Source: Streptomyces pristinaespiralis (GTDB lineage: Bacteria; Actinomycetota; Actinomycetes; Streptomycetales; Streptomycetaceae). From it: DNA of 64,000 nt. The DNA lies in NCBI RefSeq assembly GCF_001278075.1, contig NZ_CP011340.1, positions 124,001-188,000 of the forward strand, given 5' to 3'. The notes beneath the pieces are model-generated. The model saw only the letters and a list, made by a program, of their open reading frames with translations, did not search any database and was not told the origin of the DNA. How positions within the stretch are numbered: position 1 is the first letter of the stretch; the number at the start of each line of letters is the position of its first letter. Position numbers and translations under genes: made by a program. Below, in pieces: positions 35,501 through 43,448 of the stretch.

Positions 35501-38059
35501 GTGTCGCCGCGGCTGTGGCGCACCCGGCTCGACGAGGACTGCCGTCCCTACCCCGGCTCGCACCCCATCCACGGCGTCGAGGTCGTCCCCGCCGCGGTGC
35601 TGCTGAACACCTTCCTCGCCGCCGGCGGCACCGACACGCTTCAGGACGTGGCGCTGAAGGTGCCGGTCGCCGTCACCGGCGAGCTGGAGGTGCATGTGGT
35701 GCGCGACGACAGCGAGATCCGTCTCGCCTCGCGCCGCACCACCGCCGGTGCCGCAACCGCCGATCCTGCCGACGGCGCGGCGCAGGCGGGCTGGAGCACC
35801 CACACCACGGCGCGGCTCGTCCCCGACGGCACCGGGGGCCGTGATGTCGCGGAGGGTGCCGGTGACGACGGGTGGGAGGAGTCGGCAGCGGTGGAGCTGG
35901 ACCCCGGCGCGGTGAACGAGCGGCTGCACGCGGTCGGTGTCGCCGATGTCGGATTCCCCTGGCGGATCACCGAACTCGCCTCCTCACGCGGGCAATTGCG
36001 TGCCCGGGTGCGGCCCGCGGCCGACGGGGACCTCTCCCCCGCCCTCGCCCGCGCCTCGCTGCTGGACGCCGTCTTCTCCGTCGCCCCCCTCACGTTCCCC
36101 GCCGACGGCCGGCTGCGGATGCCCGCCGCCGTGCGGCGGGTACGGCTGCCGCTGGCTCTGCCCGAGGCCGTCGTCGTGCACATCAGCCCCTCCCCCACGG
36201 CCGGCGCCGACACCACCGACGCGGTCGTCCGCGACGAGGACGGGCACCTCCTCGGCACCCTCGAAGGGCTCGTGTTCGCCACCCTCGACGGCGGTGCGGG
36301 CAGCAGCCCCGGGCTCCCCCCGCAGCGCCTGACCCACACCCTCGGCTGGTCCGCCGCCGCACTCACCGCCGAGCCCCGTACCCGGCTGCGGACCCTCGCG
36401 CTGGTCGGCGAAGACGCCCCCGCCGGGCTCGCCGACGACGTCACCCGCGCGCTCGGCGGGGCCGGACTGCGCTGCCTGCACGCGAAGGACGCCGACGCGC
36501 TCGGCGGCCTGGTCGACGAACTCGGCCCGGGCGACGCGGTCGTCGTCCTGCCCGACGTGAGCGGCCCGCCGGCCGCAGCGGCGCGCCGCTCCGCCTGGCG
36601 GCTGGCGTCGACCGCCCAACTGCTGCTGGACCGCTGCGGATCCCTCCCGCCGCGGCTGTGGGCGCTGACCCGCGGCGCCTGGGAGGCCGCCGGCGACGAC
36701 GCGGTCGCGCAGAGCGCGATGCTCGGCCTGATCCGCATCGTGGCGGGCGAGCACCCGGAACTGCACGCCCGCGCCGTCGACCTCGACACGGGCACCCCGC
36801 CGGCTCTCCTCGCCGGGCCGCTGGCCGAACTGCTGCGCTGCGCACCGGAGGCGGACGTCTACCGGGTCGGCGAGGACGGCGTACGGGCCGCCCGGCTCAC
36901 CCCCCTCGTGCCAGACCCGGACGGCCAGGACGGCCCGAACGGCCGGGACACGGGCGTGGGCGTGTGCCGGGCGGACGGGACGTATCTGATCACCGGCGGG
37001 TTCGGCGCGCTGGGCCGACAGGTCGCCGACTGGCTGGCCGGCCGGGGCGCGCGGCGGATCCTGCTCGCGGGCCGCACCGCCCTGCCGCCGCGCCGCAGTT
37101 GGGCCGAGGAGAGCGACCCGGCCACCGTGCGGCGTATCGAGGCGGTCCGGCGGCTGGAGGCGCGGGGGGTGAGCGTGACGGGCGTGGCCGTCGACATCGC
37201 CGACGGCGCGGCGGCCCGCGCGGCACTGGACACCGACGCGCTCGGCCTGCCGCCCGTGCGGGGTGTGGTGCACGCCGCCGGAGTCCTCGACGACCGGATG
37301 CTCGTCGACCTCGACGAAGCGTCGCTGGAGCGGGTGCTCGCACCCAAGGCGGGCGGGGCGCTGGTGCTGCACGAGCTGTTCCCGCCCGGCAGCACCGACT
37401 TCTTCGTGCTGTTCTCCTCCGTCGGCTACCAGCTGGGCCTGACCGGCCAGTCCGGTTACGCCGCCGCCAACGCCTGCCTCGACGCCCTCGCCCGCCACCG
37501 GCAGGCGGCCGGCGACGCGGGCAGCACCGCCTACGCGTGGACGTCGTGGCGCGGCGCGGGCATGGCCGTCAGCGACTTCGTCGACGCCGAACTCGCCGAC
37601 CGCGGCAGCGGGTCCGTCGAGCCGGCCGACGCGTTGCGGGCCTGGGAGTACGCGCTGGACCGCGGTCCGCGGCCGTACGTGGCCGTCCTGCCGGTCACCG
37701 GCGCCACCGGCCTGCCCGTCCTCGGCGAACTGTCCGCGCCGGGCGACAAGGCGGCCCACGGGCCCGACGACGCGGCCGCGTTCCGGGCCGACGGGCTCAC
37801 GACGGAGGAGCTGGGCGCGCTGCTGCTGGCCGAGGTCGGCCGGCAGATCGAGGCCGAACTCGGCATCAGCGCCGAGCGGCTGGACGTCCACCGGCCGCTG
37901 ACCGAACTGGGCCTGGACTCGGTGATGACGCAGGTCCTGCGGCGCGGCCTGGAACGGCGGCTGGGCCTGAAACTGCCCGCCACCCTGGTGTGGAAGCACC
38001 CCACGGCCGCCGCCGTCGCCGCGTTCCTCACGACCCGGCTGGCCCCCTCCCCCGCGTAA
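32600..38059 (+). CDS. Iterative type I polyketide synthase, KS-AT-DH-KR-ACP (6-MSAS/naphthoate-synthase class)
   Basis: The 1819-residue multidomain enzyme has the following order. KS: C179 in DTACSSSLAALH, then HGTGTRVGD and KANIGHLEAGAG. A Gly/Ala-rich linker of about 75 residues (near 435-510). AT: S686 in VVGHSVGEIAA and AFHSPQMD, which points to malonyl. DH/product-template-like: H988 in HPIHGVEVVP. KR: GGFGALGRQVAD near 1465 and SSVGYQLGLTGQSGYAAANA. ACP: S1774 in LGLDSVMTQVL. No ER, MT or thioesterase domain is seen. Length and layout match bacterial iterative aromatic synthases such as ChlB1, NcsB and AziB, which make 6-methylsalicylate or naphthoate from malonyl-CoA. Which acid is made cannot be read from sequence. 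GTG 32600 follows GAAAGGC and a SARP box. Confidence 0.93.
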   Translation: MTQQHEHAEAIAVVGIGCRLPGGIDTPDAYWTFLTEGREAVGDLPEGRWDAYRGRPGLARALAAAPRRGAFLADAAGFDAAFFGITPREAELMDPQQRLTLETGWEALEDAGIAPHTLAGSDAGVFMGAGSDDYGRQMLEDLPAIEAWSGIGASLCAIANRLSYVLDLRGPSLVVDTACSSSLAALHLACQSLRARECTHALAGGVHLVAAPGLSMVLDAAGATSRDGRSKSFDAAADGYGRGEGVGVVVLKRLFDALADGDPVRAVIRGSALAQDGRTNGIMAPSGAAQERVVRAALEQGGVEALSVSFVEAHGTGTRVGDPVEVGALARVFGVGRAADRPCLIGSVKANIGHLEAGAGVAGVIKAVLALQHGVIPPTANVHELNPDIDWAASGLAVPTEPVPWPEQDTVRRAGVSGFGYGGTVGHVVLEQAPDAADTATAGTGRGATAGTRTAGAAGAVSVGAAGNGEAVGVDAGAVRTEGPDGGVGPEGVAGPEGAAGPDGAAGPGLFVVSGASGDDVRAQAASLAAWLRGEGAGAPLDGVAHTLMARRSHAVHRAAAVAEDHGGLAAALEVIAGGGTAPAAVAGQVLPRGGDGAVWVFSGHGSQWEGMGRELLATEPVFADAVDRLEPVFAEELGISPRRVLSEGPLGGTDHVQPMIFVVQVGLDALLRAKGLTPAAVVGHSVGEIAAAVSAGVLGPADAARLICRRSVLLRRVMGRGAMAMAGAGFEAVQGLLGDRTDVVAAIAASPASTVVSGTPEAVEEVCARLEAEDVMVRRVASDVAFHSPQMDPLLEELAKAAHGLEVREPRVPLYSTALEDPRSTAVRDGAYWAANLRNPVRLEGAVRALAEDGYRVFVELSGHPVVTHSVGETLEAAGLDDVLVTATLRRERPERATLLAHLGALHCHGAADGLGVPHGPLTALPRRAWQHVPYWRTPSSQGPVAEEHDTGSGTLLGGEVTWAGAVSPRLWRTRLDEDCRPYPGSHPIHGVEVVPAAVLLNTFLAAGGTDTLQDVALKVPVAVTGELEVHVVRDDSEIRLASRRTTAGAATADPADGAAQAGWSTHTTARLVPDGTGGRDVAEGAGDDGWEESAAVELDPGAVNERLHAVGVADVGFPWRITELASSRGQLRARVRPAADGDLSPALARASLLDAVFSVAPLTFPADGRLRMPAAVRRVRLPLALPEAVVVHISPSPTAGADTTDAVVRDEDGHLLGTLEGLVFATLDGGAGSSPGLPPQRLTHTLGWSAAALTAEPRTRLRTLALVGEDAPAGLADDVTRALGGAGLRCLHAKDADALGGLVDELGPGDAVVVLPDVSGPPAAAARRSAWRLASTAQLLLDRCGSLPPRLWALTRGAWEAAGDDAVAQSAMLGLIRIVAGEHPELHARAVDLDTGTPPALLAGPLAELLRCAPEADVYRVGEDGVRAARLTPLVPDPDGQDGPNGRDTGVGVCRADGTYLITGGFGALGRQVADWLAGRGARRILLAGRTALPPRRSWAEESDPATVRRIEAVRRLEARGVSVTGVAVDIADGAAARAALDTDALGLPPVRGVVHAAGVLDDRMLVDLDEASLERVLAPKAGGALVLHELFPPGSTDFFVLFSSVGYQLGLTGQSGYAAANACLDALARHRQAAGDAGSTAYAWTSWRGAGMAVSDFVDAELADRGSGSVEPADALRAWEYALDRGPRPYVAVLPVTGATGLPVLGELSAPGDKAAHGPDDAAAFRADGLTTEELGALLLAEVGRQIEAELGISAERLDVHRPLTELGLDSVMTQVLRRGLERRLGLKLPATLVWKHPTAAAVAAFLTTRLAPSPA

Positions 38060-38165
38060 CGCCTCCCCCGCGCCCCCGTCCCCGCCCGCCTTGTTCCGCC
38101 CCGCCCCCGCTTTTTCCGTCCCCCTCCCCGTGCCCGTTCCTGTGCCGTCACGAAAGGACCGTCCC

Positions 38166-39233
38166 ATGCGCCACGACGACATCCATCTCGCCGCCACCGG
38201 TGCCTGGCACCCCAAGACGGTGCCGGTCGACGAGGCCGTCGCCGACGGCCGCTACAGCCGTGAGTACCAGCGTGCGACCGGGCAGCAGCGGGTCGCCGTG
38301 TGCGACGACGACGCCGACTCGCAGCCCGCGATGGCCATGCGGGCGGCGCGGGCCGCGCTCGGCCGGTCCGGGATCGGGGCCGAACGGTTCGGGCTGCTGC
38401 TGCACGCGGTCGCCACCCACAACGGGCTGCCCGGCTGGAACGCCGCCTCCTATCTCCAGCACCACGTCCTGGACGGGCACGGTGTCTCGCTGGAGATCCA
38501 CCAGCTGTCCAACTCGGCTGTCGCCGCACTGGAGTTGGCGTGCACCCAGCTGGCGGCCGGCCCGGCCGGCGGGGCGGCGATGATCACCGCCGCTGACCGG
38601 TTCGGCGACGGCGCCTGGGACCGGTGGCGTGCCGCGCCGCCGGTGTTCGTCTTCGGTGACGGGGCGAGCGCCGCCGTGGTGACCCGCGGTGAGGGTTTCG
38701 CCCGGGTCGTGTCCACCGTGTCCGTCGCCGACACCGGCCTGGAGGGCATGCAGCGCGGCGCGATGCCGTTCTCGGCCGACCCGCGGGCCGGCTATCCGAT
38801 CGGCTTCTTCGACCGGGTGATGGAGTTCTCCGACACCCTCGCCGGCGGGCTCGACGAGGCCAAGCAGCGCATGGCCGACCTGATGCGGCGGGCCGGTGCC
38901 AAGGCCATGGCGGAGGCCGGGATCACCGCCGGCGACGTGCGGTGGGTGGCCGGGCCGGCGCTGGGCCGCGAGGCCCTGTACGAGCAGTGCCTCGACCCGC
39001 TGGGCATCGACATCGACCGCTCCACCTGGCCGTTCGCCCGCCGGGTGGGACACGTGGGCTGCACGGACCAGCTGGCCGCCCTCGACGACCTGATCGTCTC
39101 CGGCGCGGTCGAGGCCGGCGACCGGGTACTGGTCGCCGGGCTGGGCGGCGGCTACAACTGCACGGTCGCCGTGCTGGAGTTCACCGCCACGCCCGACGTA
39201 CCCGCCGTACCGGAGGCCGGGGAATGTCGCTGA
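38166..39233 (+). CDS. KAS III-like acyltransferase with Ser nucleophile
   Basis: The 355-residue protein has the FabH fold, but the usual active-site Cys is replaced by Ser115 in the sequence IHQLSNSAV. The His of FRRVGHVGCTD-like context (ARRVGHVGC) and the Asn in GLGGGYNCTV remain. The Cys-to-Ser change is known from DpsC, and related ChlB3/CerJ-type proteins move the acid made by an iterative PKS onto a sugar or alcohol. It lies directly after the PKS and overlaps the next gene by 10 bp. I infer that it transfers the PKS product to an acceptor in this pathway. Confidence 0.9.
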   Translation: MRHDDIHLAATGAWHPKTVPVDEAVADGRYSREYQRATGQQRVAVCDDDADSQPAMAMRAARAALGRSGIGAERFGLLLHAVATHNGLPGWNAASYLQHHVLDGHGVSLEIHQLSNSAVAALELACTQLAAGPAGGAAMITAADRFGDGAWDRWRAAPPVFVFGDGASAAVVTRGEGFARVVSTVSVADTGLEGMQRGAMPFSADPRAGYPIGFFDRVMEFSDTLAGGLDEAKQRMADLMRRAGAKAMAEAGITAGDVRWVAGPALGREALYEQCLDPLGIDIDRSTWPFARRVGHVGCTDQLAALDDLIVSGAVEAGDRVLVAGLGGGYNCTVAVLEFTATPDVPAVPEAGECR

Positions 39234-39952
39234 CGCCGGCCGTGCTGCGGATGCCCGAGGACGTGCGCCGCTGTCTGGAACCCGGCCGCTACGTCGACAG
39301 CGCCCACCCCGCCGTACGGGAGACCGCGGCCCGCATCGCGCCCGGCGCGCACGGCGTCGACAAGGCGCGCGCCCTGTACGAGCAGGTGCGCGACCGGATC
39401 GGCTACTGCAGCATCCCGCCGGGCCGGCCGATCTCCATGGGCGCGTATCTGCGGGACGAGGAGACCTACCGGGCCAGCAGCGTGCTGGCCGAGGGGCACG
39501 GCTTCTGCGTGAGCAAGGCGTCGCTGCTGACGGCGCTGGCGCGGGCGTCGGGGATCCCGGCCCGTGTGGCGTTCGCCGACGTGGTCAACCACCATCACAC
39601 CGGGCGGCGGATGCGGGCGGCGACCGGCACCGACGTGTTCGCCTGGCACGGCTACAGCGAACTGTGGCTGGAGGGCCGCTGGGTGAAGGTGACCCCGATG
39701 TTCCACCGTGCGCTGTGCGAACGGCTGGGAGTGGAACCGACCGGCTTCGACGGCCGCAGCGACGCGCTGCTGCCCGACCGGGACCGGCGGGGCGCGGCGT
39801 TCTTCTCCTACGCCGCCCGGCACGGCAGCTTCCACGACGTGCCGGCGCGGTTCCTCACCACGCAGATCCCGCAACGCTACCCGGGGCTGGACGAGTACCG
39901 GCAGCTCGCGGACCCTGCGCAGGGTCCGGGCGGCGGGTCGACGGGAGCGTAA
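39224..39952 (+). CDS. Transglutaminase-like protein with Asp-to-Thr change in the triad
   Basis: The 242-residue protein has a transglutaminase-like core: Cys in EGHGFCVSKASLLTALARASG, His in FAWHGYSELWLEG, and the third position reads WVKVTP where the canonical Asp would be. Related subfamilies with Thr here exist as far as I recall, so it may still act as a cysteine hydrolase, acyltransferase or cyclase. Its ATG lies within the end of the KAS III gene (10-bp overlap), so the two are translationally coupled and functionally linked. The role is unknown. Confidence 0.8.
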   Translation: MSLTPAVLRMPEDVRRCLEPGRYVDSAHPAVRETAARIAPGAHGVDKARALYEQVRDRIGYCSIPPGRPISMGAYLRDEETYRASSVLAEGHGFCVSKASLLTALARASGIPARVAFADVVNHHHTGRRMRAATGTDVFAWHGYSELWLEGRWVKVTPMFHRALCERLGVEPTGFDGRSDALLPDRDRRGAAFFSYAARHGSFHDVPARFLTTQIPQRYPGLDEYRQLADPAQGPGGGSTGA

Positions 39953-40250
39953 CGCGGGGAGGAGCGGGGCGGGTTGCGGCCGACCGCGCGGGGCGGGGTG
40001 CGGCCGGTGCGGCCCTCGCGGACGGGACGGCGACAGCGGTTACCACCGGCACCTACACGGAGATGCTGTCCCGCCTGACGGAGCCGGTGCTGCTGTGCCT
40101 CGCCGTGCTCGCGGTGCGCGGGCGTAAAAGCGCCGGCCCGGGGCCGGGCCGGGTCCCAGGAGGCCCGTCGGCCCCCGGGGGCCGGGTCTGTGAGGCGCCA
40201 CGAGCAGAATGGGATCTTCACCAGCTGCTGCCGTACCGAAAGCGATGCCG

Positions 40251-40895
40251 ATGAATCAGCTTCCTCCGGACCCGATGGCGCTTCACCCGTTTCCCGACCA
40301 GCCGCGCGTGGTGCTGCTCAAGCCGCTGGTGACCTCGCCGCTGATCGAGGTCGGGGAGTACTCCTACTACGACGACCCGGACGATCCGACCGCGTTCGAG
40401 ACCCGCAACGTGCTCTACCACTACGGGCCGGAGAAGCTGGTCATCGGGAAGTTCTGCGCGCTGGGCACGGGGGTGCGGTTCATCATGAACGGCGCCAACC
40501 ACCGCATGGACGGCCCCTCCACGTTCCCCTTCCCCATCATGGGCGCGTCCTGGGCCGAGCACTTCGACCTGATCACCGGCCTGCCGGGCAGGGGCGACAC
40601 CGTCGTCGGCAACGACGTCTGGTTCGGCTACCACACCATGGTCATGCCCGGCGTACGCATCGGGCACGGCGCGATCATCGCCTCCGGCGCCGTCGTCGTG
40701 GACGACGTCCCCGACTACGCGATCGTCGGCGGCAACCCGGCCAAGGTCGTCCGCACCCGCTACAACGACGCCGATGTCGCCCGTCTGCTCCGGCTCGCCT
40801 GGTGGGACTGGCCCGCGGAGCACCTCACGGAGCACGTTCGCACGGTCATGGCCGGAACCGTCGACGACCTCGAGAAGGCCGCGCCACGGGCCTGA
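40251..40895 (+). CDS. Vat/CatB-type xenobiotic O-acetyltransferase (left-handed beta-helix)
   Basis: The 214-residue protein shows hexapeptide-repeat turns and the Vat family signature: PEKLVIGKFCALGTGVRFIMNGANHRMDG, FGYHTMVMPGVRIGHGAIIASGAVVVDDV and AIVGGNPAKVVRTRY. Vat enzymes acetylate streptogramin A; other members acetylate chloramphenicol. The catalytic His is in GANHRMDG. In this context it may be a tailoring acetyltransferase or a self-resistance enzyme. ATG 40251 was chosen; ATG 40245 is also in frame. A 298-bp gap separates it from the transglutaminase-like gene and holds no recognisable gene. Confidence 0.9.
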   Translation: MNQLPPDPMALHPFPDQPRVVLLKPLVTSPLIEVGEYSYYDDPDDPTAFETRNVLYHYGPEKLVIGKFCALGTGVRFIMNGANHRMDGPSTFPFPIMGASWAEHFDLITGLPGRGDTVVGNDVWFGYHTMVMPGVRIGHGAIIASGAVVVDDVPDYAIVGGNPAKVVRTRYNDADVARLLRLAWWDWPAEHLTEHVRTVMAGTVDDLEKAAPRA

Positions 40896-41036
40896 GCCGG
40901 GTCCTGCGGAGGTCGTCAAAAGCAGGCTCTACGCCAGTCGATGAAGACGGGCATGCCTCCGAGTGCGGCGAAGTCGCCACCGCTCAGGTGGCAGAGGCAG
41001 CCGGCCGCCCCCCGGCGGCCGGCGCGGCGGGCGGGG

Positions 41037-41687
41037 TCAGCCGGTGCGCGGGGCGTACGGCGGGAAGTGCGGCGGCGGTGCCTGCGGGGCGGCGGGGGCC
41101 GGGGCGGTGGCGGTGGCGCGGCCGTGGAGCTTCAGGCAGTGGGCCAGGCAGCCCAGCGCGGCCGCGCACAGCAGGGTCCGCATGATGTTGGTGGTCTCCC
41201 AGATGCCCTTGAACTTGTCGACCAGGGCGAAGTCGGTGACCTTCGCCGGGTCGCCGAGCTGCGCGAGTTCCATGTTCAGGGGGATGTTGACGGAGAACGT
41301 GATGAGCAGCGCCACCAGGTAGAGGGTCGCGGCGACCGTCGCCCACAGGGCCGGTGACCGGTGGCCGCGGCGGAAGTCGAGGACGGCGGCGGTGGTCGTG
41401 GCGACGAATGCGCCGATGAACACCAGCGCGAACAGGCCGCTGTTGTCGATGAGTTCGTTGAAGTTCTGCATCGCCTCGACGTAGAAGCGGTCGTCGGTCC
41501 GGGCGAGGCCCGGCATGATCGACACGTCGAAGGTGAAGAACAGTCCGGCCATCAGGCCCATGGTGACGGTCGAGGTCACCAGCAGCGGTCCGGTCGTCCT
41601 GCTCGGGCGGCGGGCCGGGCGCGGGGGCGGCGGCGCGGGCGCGTAGGGGTTCGCGGGGCCGTACGGGTGGTACGGGTTGGCAGCCAT
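41037..41687 (-). CDS. DUF1772 / anthrone oxygenase-family membrane protein
   Basis: The 216-residue protein has a Pro-rich N-terminal tail (PYHPYGPANPYAPAPPPPRPARR) and four membrane helices with the DUF1772 pattern: MAGLFFTFDVSIMPGL, FYVEAMQNFNELIDNSGLF, LITFSVNIPLNMELAQLG and KGIWETTNIMRTLLC. Some members of this family oxygenate anthrones in aromatic polyketide pathways. Here it sits between the acetyltransferase and the MFS exporter, within the cluster but with no SARP box seen. A role in oxidation or in protection is possible. Confidence 0.85.
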   Translation of the reverse strand: MAANPYHPYGPANPYAPAPPPPRPARRPSRTTGPLLVTSTVTMGLMAGLFFTFDVSIMPGLARTDDRFYVEAMQNFNELIDNSGLFALVFIGAFVATTTAAVLDFRRGHRSPALWATVAATLYLVALLITFSVNIPLNMELAQLGDPAKVTDFALVDKFKGIWETTNIMRTLLCAAALGCLAHCLKLHGRATATAPAPAAPQAPPPHFPPYAPRTG

Positions 41688-41966
41688 GGGGTCCTCACTC
41701 GGTCGATTGCGAGGCTCGCGGCAGGTGTCGGGCGACGCGCACACGGGCGTCGGGAGCCTAGGCGCGGGCCCGGCCGTCGGCCAGGGCGGTCCGAGCGGAT
41801 CTGGACGGGGGCTCGAGGCGGCGCCGGCCGGCTCGCGGGCCGGGGGCAGGTCGCACCGCGTACGGCGGGTTGCCGGGGCGAGCGGGTGTCGACGGTTTCT
41901 CGAGCGGTCCCTGAGAGCGTGCCCGGGGCGCTGTCCGCGCCGGGAAGCATCTCGAGGAGGCCGACC

Positions 41967-43448
41967 ATGACCGCGCAGCTCTCCGACCAGCCGGTGCCGG
42001 CCGCCCCGGCGGGTCCCCGGCCGACGCCGTCCGCGTCCGGGCGCACGGCAGTGTCCGGGTCCGGGCACACGGCGGTGTCCGGGTCCGGTGCGGGAGTACG
42101 GGTGGGAAAGACGCGGCGGGCCGCCGGCGCGCTCGCGGTGATCGCCGGCTGCAACGCGATGATCCAGCTCGACGATCCGATCGTGAACATCGCGCTGCCG
42201 GGCATGCGGGCCGACCTGGGTCTGTCGGAGGTCGGCGCCTCGTGGGTGGTGACCGCCTATCTGCTGGCGTTCGGCGGGCTGCTGCTGCTCGGCGGGCGGC
42301 TGGGTGATCTGCTGGGCCGGCGGCGGGTGTTCATGGCGGGGGTCGCGCTGTTCACGGCCGCCGCGGCGCTGCGCGGGGCGGCCTCGTCGGGCGAGATGCT
42401 GATCGCGGTGCGGGCGGTGCAGGGCGTGGGTGCGGCGCTGGCCGCGCCCAGCGGGCTGGCGCTGCTGCTGAGCATGTTCCCCCCGGGTCCCGCGCGGACG
42501 CGGGCGATCGCGGTGTGCACGGCGGCCGGGGCGCTCAGCACGGCCGGCGGGCTGCTGCTGGCCGGTGCGCTGACCTCGCTCGGCTCCTGGCGGTGGGTGG
42601 TGTACCTGGACGTTCCGGTGGGGGTGGCGATCGTGGTGGCGGCGCCGTTCGTGCTCGTCGAGACGCGGCGGGTGCCCGGCCGCCTCGACGCGGCGGGGGC
42701 GCTGCTGTCGGCGCTGGGCGCGGCCGCGCTGGTGTTCGGGCTGGCGCGGGCGGCCGAGCGGCCGTGGAGCGACCTGAGTGTGGCGGGCGGTGTGCCGGCG
42801 GGGATCGCGGTGCTGGTGCTGTTCGCGGTGGTCGAACGCCGGGCCCGGCAGCCGCTGGTGGCGCCTGCGCTGTTCGCCGACCGGGACCGGCTGCTGGCGT
42901 ACGGGGCGACGCTCGCGGTGCCGGGCGCGGTGATCGGCACGTACTTCTTCCTCAACCAGTTCTTCCAGGCGGGTCGGGGCTGGTCGGCGCTGGTGGCGGC
43001 GTGTGCGCTGCTGCCGCTGCCGGTGACGACGGCGCTCGCCGCGGCCGGTGGTGAGCGGCTGCTGCGGCGGCTGGGGGCGCGGCGGATGCTGGCGGTGGGC
43101 GCGGGGCTGCTGATGTGCGGGAACGGGTGGCTGGCGCTGTCCGTGACGGGCCCCTACCCGGTGGTGCTGCCGGCGCTGGTGCTGCTGGGGGCGGGGATGG
43201 CGTGCGCGGTGCTGCCGCTGACGGTGCTGGCGACGTCGTCGCCGGCGCCGGACAGGGCGGGGGCGGCCTCCGGGGTGCTGAACGCGGTGCAGAGCGTGGG
43301 GGGTTCGGTGGGGCTCGCGACGCTGGTGGCGGTGGCGTCGCACGGCGGCGGGGCGGCGGCCGGGTTCGTCGCGGGCGCCGGGTTCGCGGCTGTGGCGCTG
43401 GTGGCCGCCGCCGGGTTGCGGAGGCGGCCGGCGGCCGTCGTCAGCTGA
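41967..43448 (+). CDS. MFS exporter, EmrB/QacA (DHA2) type
   Basis: A 493-residue protein with about 14 hydrophobic segments, the LDDPIVNIALPGMRADLG motif of helix 1, the loop motif GGRLGDLLGRRRVFMAG, and a Ser/Gly-rich N-terminal tail of 40 residues containing two copies of VSGSG. DHA2 proteins export drugs using the proton gradient. In a biosynthetic cluster this is the likely product exporter and a self-protection factor. ATG 41967 follows GAGGAGG. It overlaps the convergent multicopper oxidase gene by 8 bp. Confidence 0.92.
   Translation: MTAQLSDQPVPAAPAGPRPTPSASGRTAVSGSGHTAVSGSGAGVRVGKTRRAAGALAVIAGCNAMIQLDDPIVNIALPGMRADLGLSEVGASWVVTAYLLAFGGLLLLGGRLGDLLGRRRVFMAGVALFTAAAALRGAASSGEMLIAVRAVQGVGAALAAPSGLALLLSMFPPGPARTRAIAVCTAAGALSTAGGLLLAGALTSLGSWRWVVYLDVPVGVAIVVAAPFVLVETRRVPGRLDAAGALLSALGAAALVFGLARAAERPWSDLSVAGGVPAGIAVLVLFAVVERRARQPLVAPALFADRDRLLAYGATLAVPGAVIGTYFFLNQFFQAGRGWSALVAACALLPLPVTTALAAAGGERLLRRLGARRMLAVGAGLLMCGNGWLALSVTGPYPVVLPALVLLGAGMACAVLPLTVLATSSPAPDRAGAASGVLNAVQSVGGSVGLATLVAVASHGGGAAAGFVAGAGFAAVALVAAAGLRRRPAAVVS

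Noticed and set aside
29129..35929. A 2266-codon open frame on the minus strand running through the TetR, HAD and PKS genes
   Set aside because: Only its last 565 codons (29129-30823) show a protein family. The rest is antisense to well-supported genes and has the Arg/Gly/Pro composition of GC-rich shadow frames.
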